The notes: generated by a model from the letters alone, not told the origin. Numbered from the stretch's first letter, positions 37,412 through 47,065 are shown. The stretch is DNA of 64,000 bases from Fusobacterium sp. JB019 (GCA_030673965.1 JAUTCN010000002.1:186001-250000), one strand, 5' to 3'. Translations and numbers: made by a program.

Positions 37412-38497
37412 CTAATTTCTCATTTTCACATTTTCCCAAACTTCATTTTGCATATCTAAAGTTTTACTTGTATCTCTTAAAAGAGCAGCGTCCTTTAAGG
37501 CTTCAATTGTAAAGATTGGATCTTCCTCAACTAATTTTCTTGCTGGGACATTTATACAAGGTAGCATTAAATAATCAGCTACTAATTTATAAACTTCAGG
37601 TCTATGAATATATTCAATAAACTTATATGCATTTTCTTTATTTGGGGCTGACTTTAAAATAACAAATGAATCTATGGAAAAACTTCCAGCATTTTCAGGT
37701 ATGAAAAATTCTGTATGTTCTATTTGTTCATCTGAAAGTTCAAAATATATATTTTCCGCATAACCTTGTACTACTAAAAAATCTTCAGAAGCAAAGTTCT
37801 TTCCAAAGGAATCAGAATCAAATTTTGCTAGATTTTTTCTCCATTTAAAAAGTCTCTCTTCAGCTTTTTTAAAAGCTTCTTTGTCTGTAGTAGTTTGAGG
37901 ATATCCCTCATAGGCAAGGGCAGCTATAATATTTTCTTTTAAATCATCTAAAAGAGTCATTCTTCCACGTAAACTTTCCATTTCATATATATCATAATTT
38001 CTAGGAAAATCTTTAACATATTTAGTGTTAACAGCTATTACCGTAGCGCTAATTGCGTAGGGAATAGCATATTCATTATTTTTATCAAAAGATCTTAATT
38101 TTTTCATCATATTATTATCTAAATTTTTAAAAGTAGATATTTTATTTTTATCGATCTTTTCAAGCATATTTTCTTTCATCATAATTTCCACATAATCAGG
38201 AGAAGGAAGGGCAATATCATATCCAGTTGCTCCAGACCTAAGTTTTGTAAACATCTCTTCATTTGTAGAATATATATCTTCAATTACTTTTATACCAGTT
38301 TCTTTTTCAAAATTATCAAAAACTTCAGGGGGAATATATTCAGCCCAAGAATATAAATGAACCACATTTTTATTAGATAGTTTTTTCTCTGTAGAATTTG
38401 TATTTTCATTAGAACCCATACAAGAAATAAGACCTAAAGATAAACTTCCTATTAAAAGTGATTTAGACAAATATTTTAATAAACCTTTTTTAAACAT
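37412..38497 (-). CDS. potD: spermidine/putrescine-binding lipoprotein (PotD/PotF family)
   Basis: 361 residues. A basic start, hydrophobic core and LISC lipobox give lipidation at about Cys 26. The mature part reads VVHLYSWAEYIPPEVFDNFE, then IYSTNEEMFTKL and YDIALPSPDYVEIMM, all typical of PotD/PotF polyamine receptors. No potABC genes are adjacent, so it must share a transporter encoded elsewhere. ATG 38497 is five bases after AGGAGG; the longer frame to 38515 starts before that site. Confidence 0.9.
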   Translation of the reverse strand: MFKKGLLKYLSKSLLIGSLSLGLISCMGSNENTNSTEKKLSNKNVVHLYSWAEYIPPEVFDNFEKETGIKVIEDIYSTNEEMFTKLRSGATGYDIALPSPDYVEIMMKENMLEKIDKNKISTFKNLDNNMMKKLRSFDKNNEYAIPYAISATVIAVNTKYVKDFPRNYDIYEMESLRGRMTLLDDLKENIIAALAYEGYPQTTTDKEAFKKAEERLFKWRKNLAKFDSDSFGKNFASEDFLVVQGYAENIYFELSDEQIEHTEFFIPENAGSFSIDSFVILKSAPNKENAYKFIEYIHRPEVYKLVADYLMLPCINVPARKLVEEDPIFTIEALKDAALLRDTSKTLDMQNEVWENVKMRN

Positions 38498-38522
38498 TAT
38501 ACCTCCTAAAATCAAAATTAAA

Positions 38523-39443
38523 TTATCCTAAGAATCCTTTTATGATAATTTCTTCAGCTTCTTCTTCATTTATTCCTATTGTCATTAATTTAGTTAATTG
38601 ATCAGATGCAATTCTTCCAACAGTAGCCTCATGGATAAGTTCTGCTTCAGAATGAATAGCAGAAATCCTAGGAGAAGAAGAAACTTTAGCATTTCCAGTT
38701 ATGATAGAATCACATTGAATATGTCCTCTAGATTTATGTTTTCCGATTAACTCCATATTGAAGTTTTGAACAGAATTTCCTTGTGCAACAGAACGAGATA
38801 TAATCTGTGCAGAAGAATCTTCTCCTTCTAAAGTAACAATTATATTAGATTCTGCTTTTTGTTCTCCATCAGTTAAAAGTCTTTCTGTAATTATTAATTT
38901 AGCATTTTTATGTAAAATAATTTCAGTATCTCTTATAGTAGAGTCTATTCCTTTGATTTGATCCATTTCTAATTCAATAACACTATTATCAAAAGCTTCT
39001 ATGAAAGTTTTAGGATTCATAATTCTTTCTCCACTTCCATTTCCATCTCCATAATGTTTTTCAACATATTTCATTTTAGCATTTTCTCTAACGAAAAATT
39101 CATGAACACCACTATGTTCTGAGTTTTGTGTACCACAGCTATGAATTCCACATCCAGCTATAATAACAACATCAGAGTTAGCTCCAACTTCAAAAGTATT
39201 ATAAACCATATCATTTAACCCTTCCTTAGAAAGAATTACAGGAATATGAACACTTTCATTTACTGTATTTGGTTTGATTATAATATCAATACCAGGTTTA
39301 TCTGTTTTATTTATGATGTCTATATTAGCAGTAGTTTTTCTAGATTCACCACCACCATTTTTTCTTATATTATAAGCACCTGTAGGCACTTCGTGTAAGT
39401 CTGCGATTTTCTCTAAAAGTTCTTTATCAACATTATCTAACAT
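38523..39443 (-). CDS. sufB: SufB/SufD-like scaffold of a minimal Fe-S system
   Basis: 306 residues, shorter than E. coli SufB (about 495). A beta-helix protein with VIIAGCGIHSCGTQNSEHSG (about 92-111) and the C-terminal core HIQCDSIITGNAKVSS with IHSEAELIHEATVGRI. With SufC alone beside it, this matches the two-gene SMS/minimal SUF systems, thought to be ancestral, that assemble Fe-S clusters in anaerobes. AGGAGA site; 14 bases after sufC. Confidence 0.85.
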   Translation of the reverse strand: MLDNVDKELLEKIADLHEVPTGAYNIRKNGGGESRKTTANIDIINKTDKPGIDIIIKPNTVNESVHIPVILSKEGLNDMVYNTFEVGANSDVVIIAGCGIHSCGTQNSEHSGVHEFFVRENAKMKYVEKHYGDGNGSGERIMNPKTFIEAFDNSVIELEMDQIKGIDSTIRDTEIILHKNAKLIITERLLTDGEQKAESNIIVTLEGEDSSAQIISRSVAQGNSVQNFNMELIGKHKSRGHIQCDSIITGNAKVSSSPRISAIHSEAELIHEATVGRIASDQLTKLMTIGINEEEAEEIIIKGFLG

Positions 39444-39457
39444 ATATAATCTCTCCT

Positions 39458-40180
39458 TTATAAGCTACAACATTTTTTGCACGAATCTTTTCCATGAGTC
39501 ATGCTTTCTAAGAATTTTTTATTTGTTGTTCTCTCTATTACTTTTCCTTTATCTAGTACAATAATTTCGTCTGCAAGGGCCATAATACGTTCTTGGTGAG
39601 AAATTATAATGATACAAGTGTCTGTATTTTGATTTAATTCTTTAAAAGTTTCAGTCATTCTTTGGAAACTCCATAAATCTATTCCTGCTTCAGGCTCATC
39701 AAAAACAGCTACTTTTAAATCTCTAATTAGAACAGAAGCTATTTCAACTCTCTTTATTTCTCCACCAGAGAAACTTCCATCCATAGTTCTTTCAAGATAA
39801 TCTTCAGGACAAAGTCCAACGTCTTTTAAAGCTTTATATATATTTTTCTCTCCCTCTCCCTTTGAAAGTTCAAGTAATTTTTTAACTTTTAAACCTTTGA
39901 ATCTAGCTGGAGTTTGAAAAGCATATCCAATTCCTTTTTTACTTCTCTCTACAATGTTAAGATCAGTGATATCTTCACCGTTAAGAGCAATTTTTCCCTC
40001 TTCTCCTTGCTTAATTCCCATAATATATTTTGCTAATGTAGATTTTCCTCCACCATTTGGTCCTGTAATAACATATATTTTCTTTGGATCAAAAGATAAA
40101 GAAACATCATCTAATATTTTATTTTTTCCTAATTCATCATTCATAGTAAGATGAACGTTGTTTAATGACAAAACTGCCAT
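39458..40180 (-). CDS. sufC: SufC-like Fe-S assembly ATPase
   Basis: 240 residues, ABC ATPase: Walker A GPNGGGKST (about 39-47), signature FSGGEIKR, Walker B VAVFDEPEAGID, switch His in ISHQER. DEPEAGIDL is the SufC-type form. It drives conformational change in the SufB-like partner. The last ten residues, KDSCKKCCSL, add three cysteines in a CxxCC cluster not seen in classical SufC. GGGAGG before the ATG. Confidence 0.88.
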   Translation of the reverse strand: MAVLSLNNVHLTMNDELGKNKILDDVSLSFDPKKIYVITGPNGGGKSTLAKYIMGIKQGEEGKIALNGEDITDLNIVERSKKGIGYAFQTPARFKGLKVKKLLELSKGEGEKNIYKALKDVGLCPEDYLERTMDGSFSGGEIKRVEIASVLIRDLKVAVFDEPEAGIDLWSFQRMTETFKELNQNTDTCIIIISHQERIMALADEIIVLDKGKVIERTTNKKFLESMTHGKDSCKKCCSL

Positions 40181-40267
40181 GTTAATTCCTCCCTTTAGTT
40201 GTGTAATTTTGTAAGTTTTCCTTTATTTTCCCTAACATATTATTATACCAACTCTAATATTTACTTG

Positions 40268-41326
40268 TCAACGGGTCATTTTTAATTTTAATTGTCTAGT
40301 CTCTTCTTTGACTAAATTTTTAAAAGAAATTCCAAGAAGTCTGATTTTCGTGTTAGTGAAATCAATGCTTTCTAGAAGCTCGTCAACTAAGAACCTTAAA
40401 AATTCCTTATCTTTAGTTGGAATATTAATTGTCTTTGATTTACTGATAGTTTTCATATTATCATATCTTACTTTTATAGAAACAGTGTGAACAAGAAAAT
40501 TCTTCTTTATAAGTCTATTAAAACTTTTATTATAAATATCATCTATATTTTTAGCTATTTCCTCTTCAGTTGATATGGGGAAAGAAAAGGTGGATTCATT
40601 TCCTATTGAATGAGTAGGTCTATTATATTTAACCTCTCTATGATCAATGCCTCTAGCGGATAAATATAGAAGTTGTCCTCTAGATTGGCCATATTTTGTT
40701 ATAAGTTCATTATATGTATATTTTAAAATATCTTCTACTTTATAAATATTATCTTTATTCAAAAGCTTTTCAAATTTCTTTCCAACTCCTTGTATCTTTC
40801 TAATTGATTTATCTTTCATGTAATTAATGAAATCTTCTTCATTTTTAAAGACGTATTGCCCTCCTGGTTTATTAATATCGCTTGCTATCTTAGCCGTAAG
40901 CTTATTAAATCCAATTCCAACAGAACAAGTTAAGCCAGTTATTTCAAATATTCTTTTTCTAAAAATATCACAAAATTTTTCTATAGAATCATAATTATGA
41001 ATAATATCAGTCATATCTATATATCCTTCATCAAGAGCTATAAATTCAATTTTATGAGTTATTTTTAAAACAAGTTCATGAATTCTATTTGATTCATAGG
41101 CATATTTTTTCTTATTTACAGGAACAATTACAAGATTTGGGCAAAGTTTCTTTGCTTCATAAGTAGACATTGCAGAATGAATACCAAATTCTCTAGCTTC
41201 ATAACTAGCTGTTGTAACAACTCCCCCAGCAACAACTAGGGGTCTATTTTTATATTTTTTATTGTCTCTTATCTCTATGGAAGCATAGAAAGAATCCATA
41301 TCAAAATGAACTATTGTTTTATTCAT
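40268..41326 (-). CDS. dinB: DNA polymerase IV (Y family)
   Basis: 352 residues, full length for DinB. Catalytic motif FDMDSFYASIE at the N-terminus, second motif ALDEGYIDMT (about 100-109), GIGFNKLTAKIASDINKP (about 138-155), then the little-finger domain. An error-prone translesion polymerase. The C-terminal end lacks an obvious clamp-binding QLSLF-type peptide, though QLKLKMTR at the end may serve. Monocistronic; AGGGGTAG site. Confidence 0.95.
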   Translation of the reverse strand: MNKTIVHFDMDSFYASIEIRDNKKYKNRPLVVAGGVVTTASYEAREFGIHSAMSTYEAKKLCPNLVIVPVNKKKYAYESNRIHELVLKITHKIEFIALDEGYIDMTDIIHNYDSIEKFCDIFRKRIFEITGLTCSVGIGFNKLTAKIASDINKPGGQYVFKNEEDFINYMKDKSIRKIQGVGKKFEKLLNKDNIYKVEDILKYTYNELITKYGQSRGQLLYLSARGIDHREVKYNRPTHSIGNESTFSFPISTEEEIAKNIDDIYNKSFNRLIKKNFLVHTVSIKVRYDNMKTISKSKTINIPTKDKEFLRFLVDELLESIDFTNTKIRLLGISFKNLVKEETRQLKLKMTR

Positions 41327-41461
41327 ATCTACCCCTAATAATATATTATACTCACTAAATATATTTTAACTTCTTTTCCAAAATAAATCAAATGTATAAA
41401 AGATAGATTTTATTTTACTAGTGTTATATAATAGATTTAAAAGAATACTTAGGAGGAGATT

Positions 41462-42097
41462 ATGAATATAGTGATTAGACATGAAGAAGAAAAAGATTTT
41501 TATAAGGTTGAAGAGTTAGCTAGAGAATCTTTTTATAATCTTTATTTTCCTGGTTGTGAAGAACATTTAGTAATAAATAAAATGAGAAATCATCGGGATT
41601 ATATAAAAAATCTATCTTATATATTAGAAATAGACGGAAAAATTATTGGAGGAATATTTTATACTAAATCTAGGATTATAGGAAAAGATAATAAAATAGT
41701 TGAAACTATTTCTTTTGGTCCGGTATTTATAAAGCCAGGGTATCAAAGACAAGGTTTTGGAAAAAAATTAATAGAATATTCTATTAAGGAAGCTAAAAAA
41801 GAAGGTTATAGAGCAATATTAACGTTGGGTTATCCTCATCACTATAAACCTTATGGATTTTTAGGAGGGAAAAATTATAATGTTTCCATGGAAGATGGGA
41901 AATTTTATGTTGGATTATTAGTGCTTCCTTTATATAAAGATGCCCTAAAAAATATTTCAGGTTATGCTAGTTTTTCAGATGTTTTTAATATTTCTAGGGA
42001 AGAATTAGATGAATTTGATAAAAATTTTCCTGAAAAAAAGAAAGTTGTTTTGGAAAGTCAAAAGGAATTTGAAATTGCTTGTAGTATGACTGAATAG
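41462..42097 (+). CDS. GNAT-family N-acetyltransferase
   Basis: 211 residues with the acetyl-CoA-binding loop GYQRQGFGKKL (about 98-108) in a GNAT fold and a YhbS-like C-terminal half (GYPHHYKPYGF near 127-137). Acceptor unknown. AGGAGGAG site before the ATG. It lies 12 bases before the SDR gene, so they form an operon. Confidence 0.85.
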   Translation: MNIVIRHEEEKDFYKVEELARESFYNLYFPGCEEHLVINKMRNHRDYIKNLSYILEIDGKIIGGIFYTKSRIIGKDNKIVETISFGPVFIKPGYQRQGFGKKLIEYSIKEAKKEGYRAILTLGYPHHYKPYGFLGGKNYNVSMEDGKFYVGLLVLPLYKDALKNISGYASFSDVFNISREELDEFDKNFPEKKKVVLESQKEFEIACSMTE

Positions 42098-42109
42098 AGG
42101 AGGGGCATT

Positions 42110-42964
42110 ATGAAAAAAATTCTTTTAACAGGTGGAGATGGATTTTTTTGCTCAAGATTTAAAAAAGAATATGAAAATAAGTATGAGATAATATCAACTA
42201 ATAGAAAAAGTTTAGATGTTACAAATAAAGAAAATGTTTTAAAAATATTTGAAAAATATAGACCTGATTATGTTATTCACGGAGCAGCTATAGCTGTTAC
42301 AGATTTTTGTAATGATAATCCTAAGATAGCTTATAATATAAATGTTGAGGGAGCTTTAAATGTTGGAAAAGCATGTAAAAAAATTGGAGCAAAACTTATA
42401 TTTTTAAGTTCTGAGCAAGTTTTTAATGGAAATAGAGAAAGTGGTCCTTACAGTGAAGAAGATAAAGCTTTTCCAAATACAGTTTATGGTGAAAATAAGT
42501 TAGAAGCTGAAAACTTACTTAAAGACATAATTCCTGAGATGTGGATAATTAGATTCACTTGGCTATTTGGACTTCCTGAAAGAAACTTAAAAACATCAGA
42601 AAATATTTTATGGGGTACTTTTAAAAATCTTTTGAAGAGGGAAAGAATATTAGCTAGTCCAAATGAATTTAGGGGAATGACCTATGTATATGAAATAATA
42701 GAAGAATTTCCAAAAATATTTAATATTCCTTACGGGACTTATCATTTAGGTTCAACTAATAATCTTAGTAGGTATGACATAGTTAAGTTAATTTTAAATA
42801 GATTAGGAAATAAAAATATAGAGGGGATTTTAATTAAAGATAATAAATATTCTAATAATAAGAGAGATATTAGACTAGATACATCTAAAGCTTCTGAATT
42901 TGGAATTAAATTTACTGACACAGATAAAATTATTGAAAAAGTTATATCAGATTTAAAAATATAA
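42110..42964 (+). CDS. NAD(P)-dependent sugar epimerase/reductase, RmlD-like SDR
   Basis: 284 residues, extended SDR: N-terminal TGGDGFFCSRF (about 7-17; a variant of TGGxGxxG), FLSSEQVFNG (about 104-113) and catalytic YGENK (about 129-133). Overall closest by eye to dTDP-4-dehydrorhamnose reductase-type enzymes, but no other deoxysugar genes are nearby, so the substrate is unassigned. GAGGAGGGG site. Followed by a bidirectional terminator. Confidence 0.82.
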   Translation: MKKILLTGGDGFFCSRFKKEYENKYEIISTNRKSLDVTNKENVLKIFEKYRPDYVIHGAAIAVTDFCNDNPKIAYNINVEGALNVGKACKKIGAKLIFLSSEQVFNGNRESGPYSEEDKAFPNTVYGENKLEAENLLKDIIPEMWIIRFTWLFGLPERNLKTSENILWGTFKNLLKRERILASPNEFRGMTYVYEIIEEFPKIFNIPYGTYHLGSTNNLSRYDIVKLILNRLGNKNIEGILIKDNKYSNNKRDIRLDTSKASEFGIKFTDTDKIIEKVISDLKI

Positions 42965-42967
42965 TTA

Positions 42968-43001
42968 AAAAGTCAGCTTAAAAAATAATAAGCTGACTTT
43001 T
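42968..43001. terminator. bidirectional terminator
   Basis: Thirteen perfect base pairs (42968-42980 with 42989-43001) with an eight-base A-rich loop; shared by the convergent SDR and VOC genes. Confidence 0.9.
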
Positions 43002-43002
43002 G

Positions 43003-43389
43003 TTATTTATTTGCAACAAGCTCAATAGTATTTCCTTCAGGATCAAGTATAACGCTTTCGTAATACCCATCTCCTGTAACTCTAGGTTCACCAACTATTT
43101 CTATATTATTAGATCTAAAAAACTCAGTCATTTCATTTACTTTGTTTTTATCTCCTACAACAAAGGCAATATGTGCAATTCCAAAAGTTAGATTACTAGT
43201 TGTTTCATTTATATTTATAGAATTCATTAATTCTAGTCTACAGCCATCTGAAAATTTAATGAAATAAGATTTAAAACCTTTTTTTTCATTGATATATATA
43301 GCATTAGATTCCCCTTTAAAAAATTCACAGTAAAATTTTTTCATTTTTTCAATATCTTTAGTCCAAATTGCGATATGCTCTATTTTCAT
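43003..43389 (-). CDS. VOC-family (glyoxalase-like) protein
   Basis: 128 residues, two beta-alpha-beta-beta-beta halves: IEHIAIWTKDIEKMKKFY at the start, FGIAHIAFVV in the middle (about 68-77), DPEGNTIELVANK at the end. The His and Glu positions fit the metal site of VOC proteins such as the YaeR/SMU1112c group. Function beyond the fold is unassigned. AGGAGAA site, monocistronic. Confidence 0.85.
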   Translation of the reverse strand: MKIEHIAIWTKDIEKMKKFYCEFFKGESNAIYINEKKGFKSYFIKFSDGCRLELMNSININETTSNLTFGIAHIAFVVGDKNKVNEMTEFFRSNNIEIVGEPRVTGDGYYESVILDPEGNTIELVANK

Positions 43390-43634
43390 ATAAGCTATTC
43401 TCCTTTTTAATTATTTATCAATATTATAGCATATAAAGACAGATGTGTAATATTATATATTCTGTTGATAGTTATAACGCTTTTATTCTACTTGTTTTTT
43501 TTGAAATTATGAGGTATGATATTATTATAGTAAGTGTTTTATATATGAAATAAGAATTCTATTATATTTATTGATACAAATATTTTGCATAGAAATTTAC
43601 AAAAATAATAAATTTTAATTTAGGAGGTAGAAGA

Positions 43635-44285
43635 ATGAAGAAAATATTAATCGGTTGTTTTGTATTATCGGCTATATCTTTTGCAAATACCTTGAATAAT
43701 GCAGATAAGTATTTGGAAGTTAGAGCTGGATGGGATGTTAACGCTGAGTATGATTCTGTTGATATTGGTGGAACTGAATTTATTGCAAATGATGCTAAGT
43801 CAGATGGTTTTGAACTTGCTTTAGAAGGAATGATGAAATATAATAATAATTGGGATTTAGGTATAGGTATTGCATATCAAGATCATGCAGATAGAAAAAC
43901 TGCTAATCCTATGGTTTATAATGTTGACGGAGCAGATTATGATTCGATACCGATATATTTTGTAGCTAAATATAAATTTAATTCAGGATATAATTACGTT
44001 CCATATTTAAAAGCTAATTTAGGTTATGCTTTTAATTTTGACGAAGATGATATTGTTGGAAAAGCTCCAGATGGGTCTATTGTAAAAAAAGTAGGTGTAA
44101 GCGTAGATGACGGAATGTATTTTGCAATAGGTGGAGGATTAGAATATGATAACTTTACTGTAGATTTAATGTATGGAGTTGTAAAAGCGGATATTTCTCT
44201 TACAGGAAATACTTTAGGAAATGATAAGTATTCAGCTGACTATGAAAAGTTAACATTATCAGTAGGTTATAAATTTGATATGTAG
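43635..44285 (+). CDS. outer-membrane beta-barrel protein (OmpW/OmpA-barrel-like)
   Basis: 216 residues: signal peptide (SAISFA cleavage near residue 17), then alternating beta strands such as YLEVRAGWDVN, WDLGIGIAYQDH, YVPYLKANLGYAF and FAIGGGLEY, ending in a strand with an aromatic third from last (KFDM). An eight-stranded barrel is likely. The acidic loops are typical of surface loops. Supports a diderm host. GGAGG site; terminator follows. Upstream it shares a 14-mer promoter segment with the YwqK gene. Confidence 0.82.
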   Translation: MKKILIGCFVLSAISFANTLNNADKYLEVRAGWDVNAEYDSVDIGGTEFIANDAKSDGFELALEGMMKYNNNWDLGIGIAYQDHADRKTANPMVYNVDGADYDSIPIYFVAKYKFNSGYNYVPYLKANLGYAFNFDEDDIVGKAPDGSIVKKVGVSVDDGMYFAIGGGLEYDNFTVDLMYGVVKADISLTGNTLGNDKYSADYEKLTLSVGYKFDM

Positions 44286-44312
44286 ATAATAAAAATAATG
44301 AATTTAATTAAG

Positions 44313-44338
44313 AGCGTGATTTTAAATCACGCTTTTTT
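44313..44338 (+). terminator. intrinsic terminator
   Basis: Ten-base-pair stem 44313-44322 with 44324-44333, T run to 44338. Confidence 0.88.
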
Positions 44339-44444
44339 ATATTAGAAAGAAAAGTTATGAAAGGAAAGGATAGATTTAATTGAAATCTTACAGATTTAAT
44401 GATACAATAAGATTATACTTAAAAAAGATTATAAAGGAAAAAAT

Positions 44445-45212
44445 ATGCTATATATAAACAGTAAAGAAAATAATACTTTCAAAAAAATAAAGAAGTTAAA
44501 GCAAAAAAAATATAGAGAACAAGATAAATTATTCTTGGCAGAGGGAATTAAATTTTTAGATTTTAAAGAAATTCCAAAATATATTTTAATAGATGAAGAC
44601 TTTGATTATAAAATAATAGAAGATAAAATAGAAGAATTTAATTGCGAAAAAATTATACTTCCCTCTTCTTTATATTCAAATATTTCTTCACAAGAACATT
44701 CTCAAGGAATTATTCTAGTATATTCCTATGAATCAAAAAATATAGAAGATATAGAAAATAATGTTATTGTTTTAGATAAAATTGCTGATCCTGGAAATTT
44801 AGGGACTATAATAAGAACAGTTGATGCAGCTGGTTTTAAGGATATTATCCTTACCAAAGGTAGTGTAGATTGTTATAATGAAAAAACTATAAGAAGTACA
44901 ATGGGATCAATATTTAATGTGAATTTACATTATATAGAGGATGATAAATTAATCTTATTTTTAAAGGAAAATAATTATAAGATGATATCAGCTACTTTGG
45001 AAAAAGATTCTGTTCTATATAATAAGATGAAGATAAAAGAAAAAAATGCTATTATTTTTGGAAACGAAGGTAATGGAATTTCTAGAAAGATAATAGATGC
45101 TTCAGATGAGAAGATAATCATTCCAATATATGGAAGTGCTGAATCACTTAATGTAGCAATGGCTTGTGGTATTATAATTTATAAAGCTAAAGAATTAATG
45201 GAGGAAAGATAA
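44445..45212 (+). CDS. TrmH/SpoU-family RNA 2'-O-methyltransferase
   Basis: 255 residues. N-terminal substrate-binding domain (KYREQDKLFLAEG, about 25-37) then the knotted SPOUT domain: motif 1 DKIADPGNLGTIIRT (about 110-124), motif 2 IFGNEGNGIS (about 205-214), motif 3 IPIYGSAESLNVAMACGI (about 225-242). It methylates rRNA or tRNA ribose with SAM (RlmB/TsnR-like). Same unit as the Cof phosphatase that starts two bases after its stop. Confidence 0.9.
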   Translation: MLYINSKENNTFKKIKKLKQKKYREQDKLFLAEGIKFLDFKEIPKYILIDEDFDYKIIEDKIEEFNCEKIILPSSLYSNISSQEHSQGIILVYSYESKNIEDIENNVIVLDKIADPGNLGTIIRTVDAAGFKDIILTKGSVDCYNEKTIRSTMGSIFNVNLHYIEDDKLILFLKENNYKMISATLEKDSVLYNKMKIKEKNAIIFGNEGNGISRKIIDASDEKIIIPIYGSAESLNVAMACGIIIYKAKELMEER

Positions 45213-45213
45213 C

Positions 45214-46017
45214 TTGAATAAATATAAAGCAGTAGTATGTGACTTAGATGGAACTTTATTAAATTCCAATCATAAAATTTCTGATTATACAAGAAGAGTA
45301 ATAAAAAGAATAATTCAAAAAGGAATTAAAGTTATTATAGCAACTGGAAGACATTATAAAGATGCTATACATTATAAAGATATATTAGAATGTGAATCTT
45401 ATTTAATAGCTTTAAATGGTGCTGTAATTTTAAATGAAGATAACGAGATTATAAGAACTTGTACAATTCCTTGTAAATACGGAGATAAAATATTAGATTT
45501 TCCTAGAGATAAGGACATATTTATGAATATTTCTCAAGGTGAAAATTGGTATTCATCTAAATTAAGAGAACAAGATAAGAAATTTATAAATGAATCTGGT
45601 TTTACTCAGGAAGTTGTAGAATGTTTTGATAAAGCTAAGGGAAAAGAGATTTCAAAAGTATTTTATATGTGTGATGATTTAAATAAGATTCAATGCTTGG
45701 AAAATAAATTACATGAATCTTTTGGGAAAAATTTAAATATAACATCTTCTTTCCCTCAATGTATTGAAGTTATGGCAGAAGATGCAAATAAAGGAAATGC
45801 AATTAAAGAAATATTAAAAGATATAAATTGTTCTGAAGAAGAAGTAGTAGCTTTTGGAGATGGACTTAATGATTATGAAATGCTTTCTGTTGCAGGAAAG
45901 GGTTTTATTATGGAAAATGCAAATCCAAAATTAAAAGAAATGTTACCTGAATGCGAAGTTATTGGAAACAATAATGAAGATGCAATAGGTATACACTTAG
46001 CAAAATTATTTTTATAA
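45214..46017 (+). CDS. Cof-type HAD-IIB phosphatase
   Basis: 267 residues: motif I DLDGTLLNSNH (about 10-20), motif II ATGR (about 43-46), motif IV GDGLNDYEML (about 218-227), with the Cof cap domain between. It dephosphorylates sugar phosphates or similar metabolites; substrate unknown. Start codon is TTG 45214, with GGAGGAAAG about six bases upstream inside the end of the methyltransferase gene. Confidence 0.9.
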   Translation: MNKYKAVVCDLDGTLLNSNHKISDYTRRVIKRIIQKGIKVIIATGRHYKDAIHYKDILECESYLIALNGAVILNEDNEIIRTCTIPCKYGDKILDFPRDKDIFMNISQGENWYSSKLREQDKKFINESGFTQEVVECFDKAKGKEISKVFYMCDDLNKIQCLENKLHESFGKNLNITSSFPQCIEVMAEDANKGNAIKEILKDINCSEEEVVAFGDGLNDYEMLSVAGKGFIMENANPKLKEMLPECEVIGNNNEDAIGIHLAKLFL

Positions 46018-46022
46018 ATAGT

Positions 46023-46058
46023 AAATGCTGTAGGAATTAACCTACAGCATTTTTTTTA
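46023..46058. terminator. terminator overlapping the rubredoxin 3' end
   Basis: Twelve-base-pair stem 46023-46034 with 46041-46052 and T run. It serves the Cof gene; the rubredoxin stop codon (minus strand) lies in its loop, so the two convergent genes share it. Confidence 0.9.
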
Positions 46059-46231
46059 TCTTTCGTTTCTATTGTATGTAGTTCTTCAAATGATTTTTTA
46101 CATGCTCCGCATACTGGACAAACCCAATCTTCATCTAGAAGAGCAAATGGTGTTTTTGGATTAACTTTGTTTTTATCTCCTGCTTTAGGATCATAAATAT
46201 AACCACAAGACTGACATTCCCACTTTTTCAT
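46037..46231 (-). CDS. rubredoxin
   Basis: 64 residues: CQSCGY (6-11) and CPVCG (about 39-43) hold the single iron in an FeS4 site. A small electron carrier in the cytoplasm, often for oxygen or peroxide detoxification in anaerobes. It has a C-terminal extension (HTIETKDKKNAVG) past the usual 52-54 residues. ATG 46231 is seven bases after GAGAGGTG; GTG 46240 lies within that site. Confidence 0.95.
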   Translation of the reverse strand: MKKWECQSCGYIYDPKAGDKNKVNPKTPFALLDEDWVCPVCGACKKSFEELHTIETKDKKNAVG

Positions 46232-46279
46232 AAAAATCACCTCTCACCATTATGACGATTTTTATTTGTTAAAAGTCTT

Positions 46280-46741
46280 TTATTTTGTAATATTTACCCA
46301 AGTTCCATTTGTAATTTTAGATAACATTTCAACAGAAACTTTAACTGCTGAGTGAGGAGTTCCTCCTGCAGGATACATAATTTCAAATTCTTTTAAAGTT
46401 TCATCTAAATATATTTTAAGAGGATTAGCTAGTCCGAAAGGACAAACTCCCCCAGGTTCATGTCCTGTTAATTCTTCCACTTCATCAAAGGGAATCATTT
46501 TAGCTTTTTCATGAAAAACTTTTTTAAATTTTTTGTTATCCACTCTCGCAGTTCCTTTCATAAGTATCAGAATACAGCTACCATCTTTTAATAAAAATCC
46601 CATGGTTTTAGCAATTTCATCTTCTAATATTCCAAAAGCCTTAGCTGCTTCACTAACAGTACCAGTAGGTTTTTCTGTTTCTATAACAGATAATGGTAAT
46701 TCATTTTCTTTAAAAAATTCTTGTACAGTTCTTAAACTCAT
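46280..46741 (-). CDS. YbaK/ProX-type aminoacyl-tRNA deacylase
   Basis: 153 residues of the YbaK/EbsC fold. MKGTARVDNKKFKK (about 66-79) and the GHEPGGVCPFGL loop (about 96-107) are the editing-site segments. It hydrolyses mischarged Cys- or Ala-tRNA(Pro) in trans. ATG 46741 has AGGAGGG just upstream; a longer frame to 46771 starts before that site. Confidence 0.88.
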   Translation of the reverse strand: MSLRTVQEFFKENELPLSVIETEKPTGTVSEAAKAFGILEDEIAKTMGFLLKDGSCILILMKGTARVDNKKFKKVFHEKAKMIPFDEVEELTGHEPGGVCPFGLANPLKIYLDETLKEFEIMYPAGGTPHSAVKVSVEMLSKITNGTWVNITK

Positions 46742-46882
46742 TTTGTCCCTCCTAATAAAATTTATTAACAAAGATTATATCAAATTTTTAAATAAAAAAC
46801 TAGAATAAAATTTAATTTAAATATTTTGATTTTATAAAAAAAGATGTATAATATAGATATATTAAAGAAAGAGGTGATACAA

Positions 46883-47065
46883 ATGACATTAGAAGATTTA
46901 AGGAATTATCAGGGACAGCAAGTGTCAGAAGATGAATTTAAAGAAATTGATAACTGTGAATTAGTAAAAGATATTATTGATAATGGAACTTCACCAATGT
47001 ATCCACAATTAAAGTGGTATGTTCTAGATTTAGGGGCTGGTGAAGAGATTAATATTTTCATGTAA
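46883..47065 (+). CDS. small hypothetical protein
   Basis: 60 residues starting MTLEDLRNYQGQQVSEDEFK. Acidic, no Cys, no membrane segment. GAGGTG six bases before ATG 46883 supports translation, and TATAAT at 46847-46852 a promoter. The longer frame from 46844 begins before that ribosome site. I do not recognise the family. Confidence 0.6.
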   Translation: MTLEDLRNYQGQQVSEDEFKEIDNCELVKDIIDNGTSPMYPQLKWYVLDLGAGEEINIFM

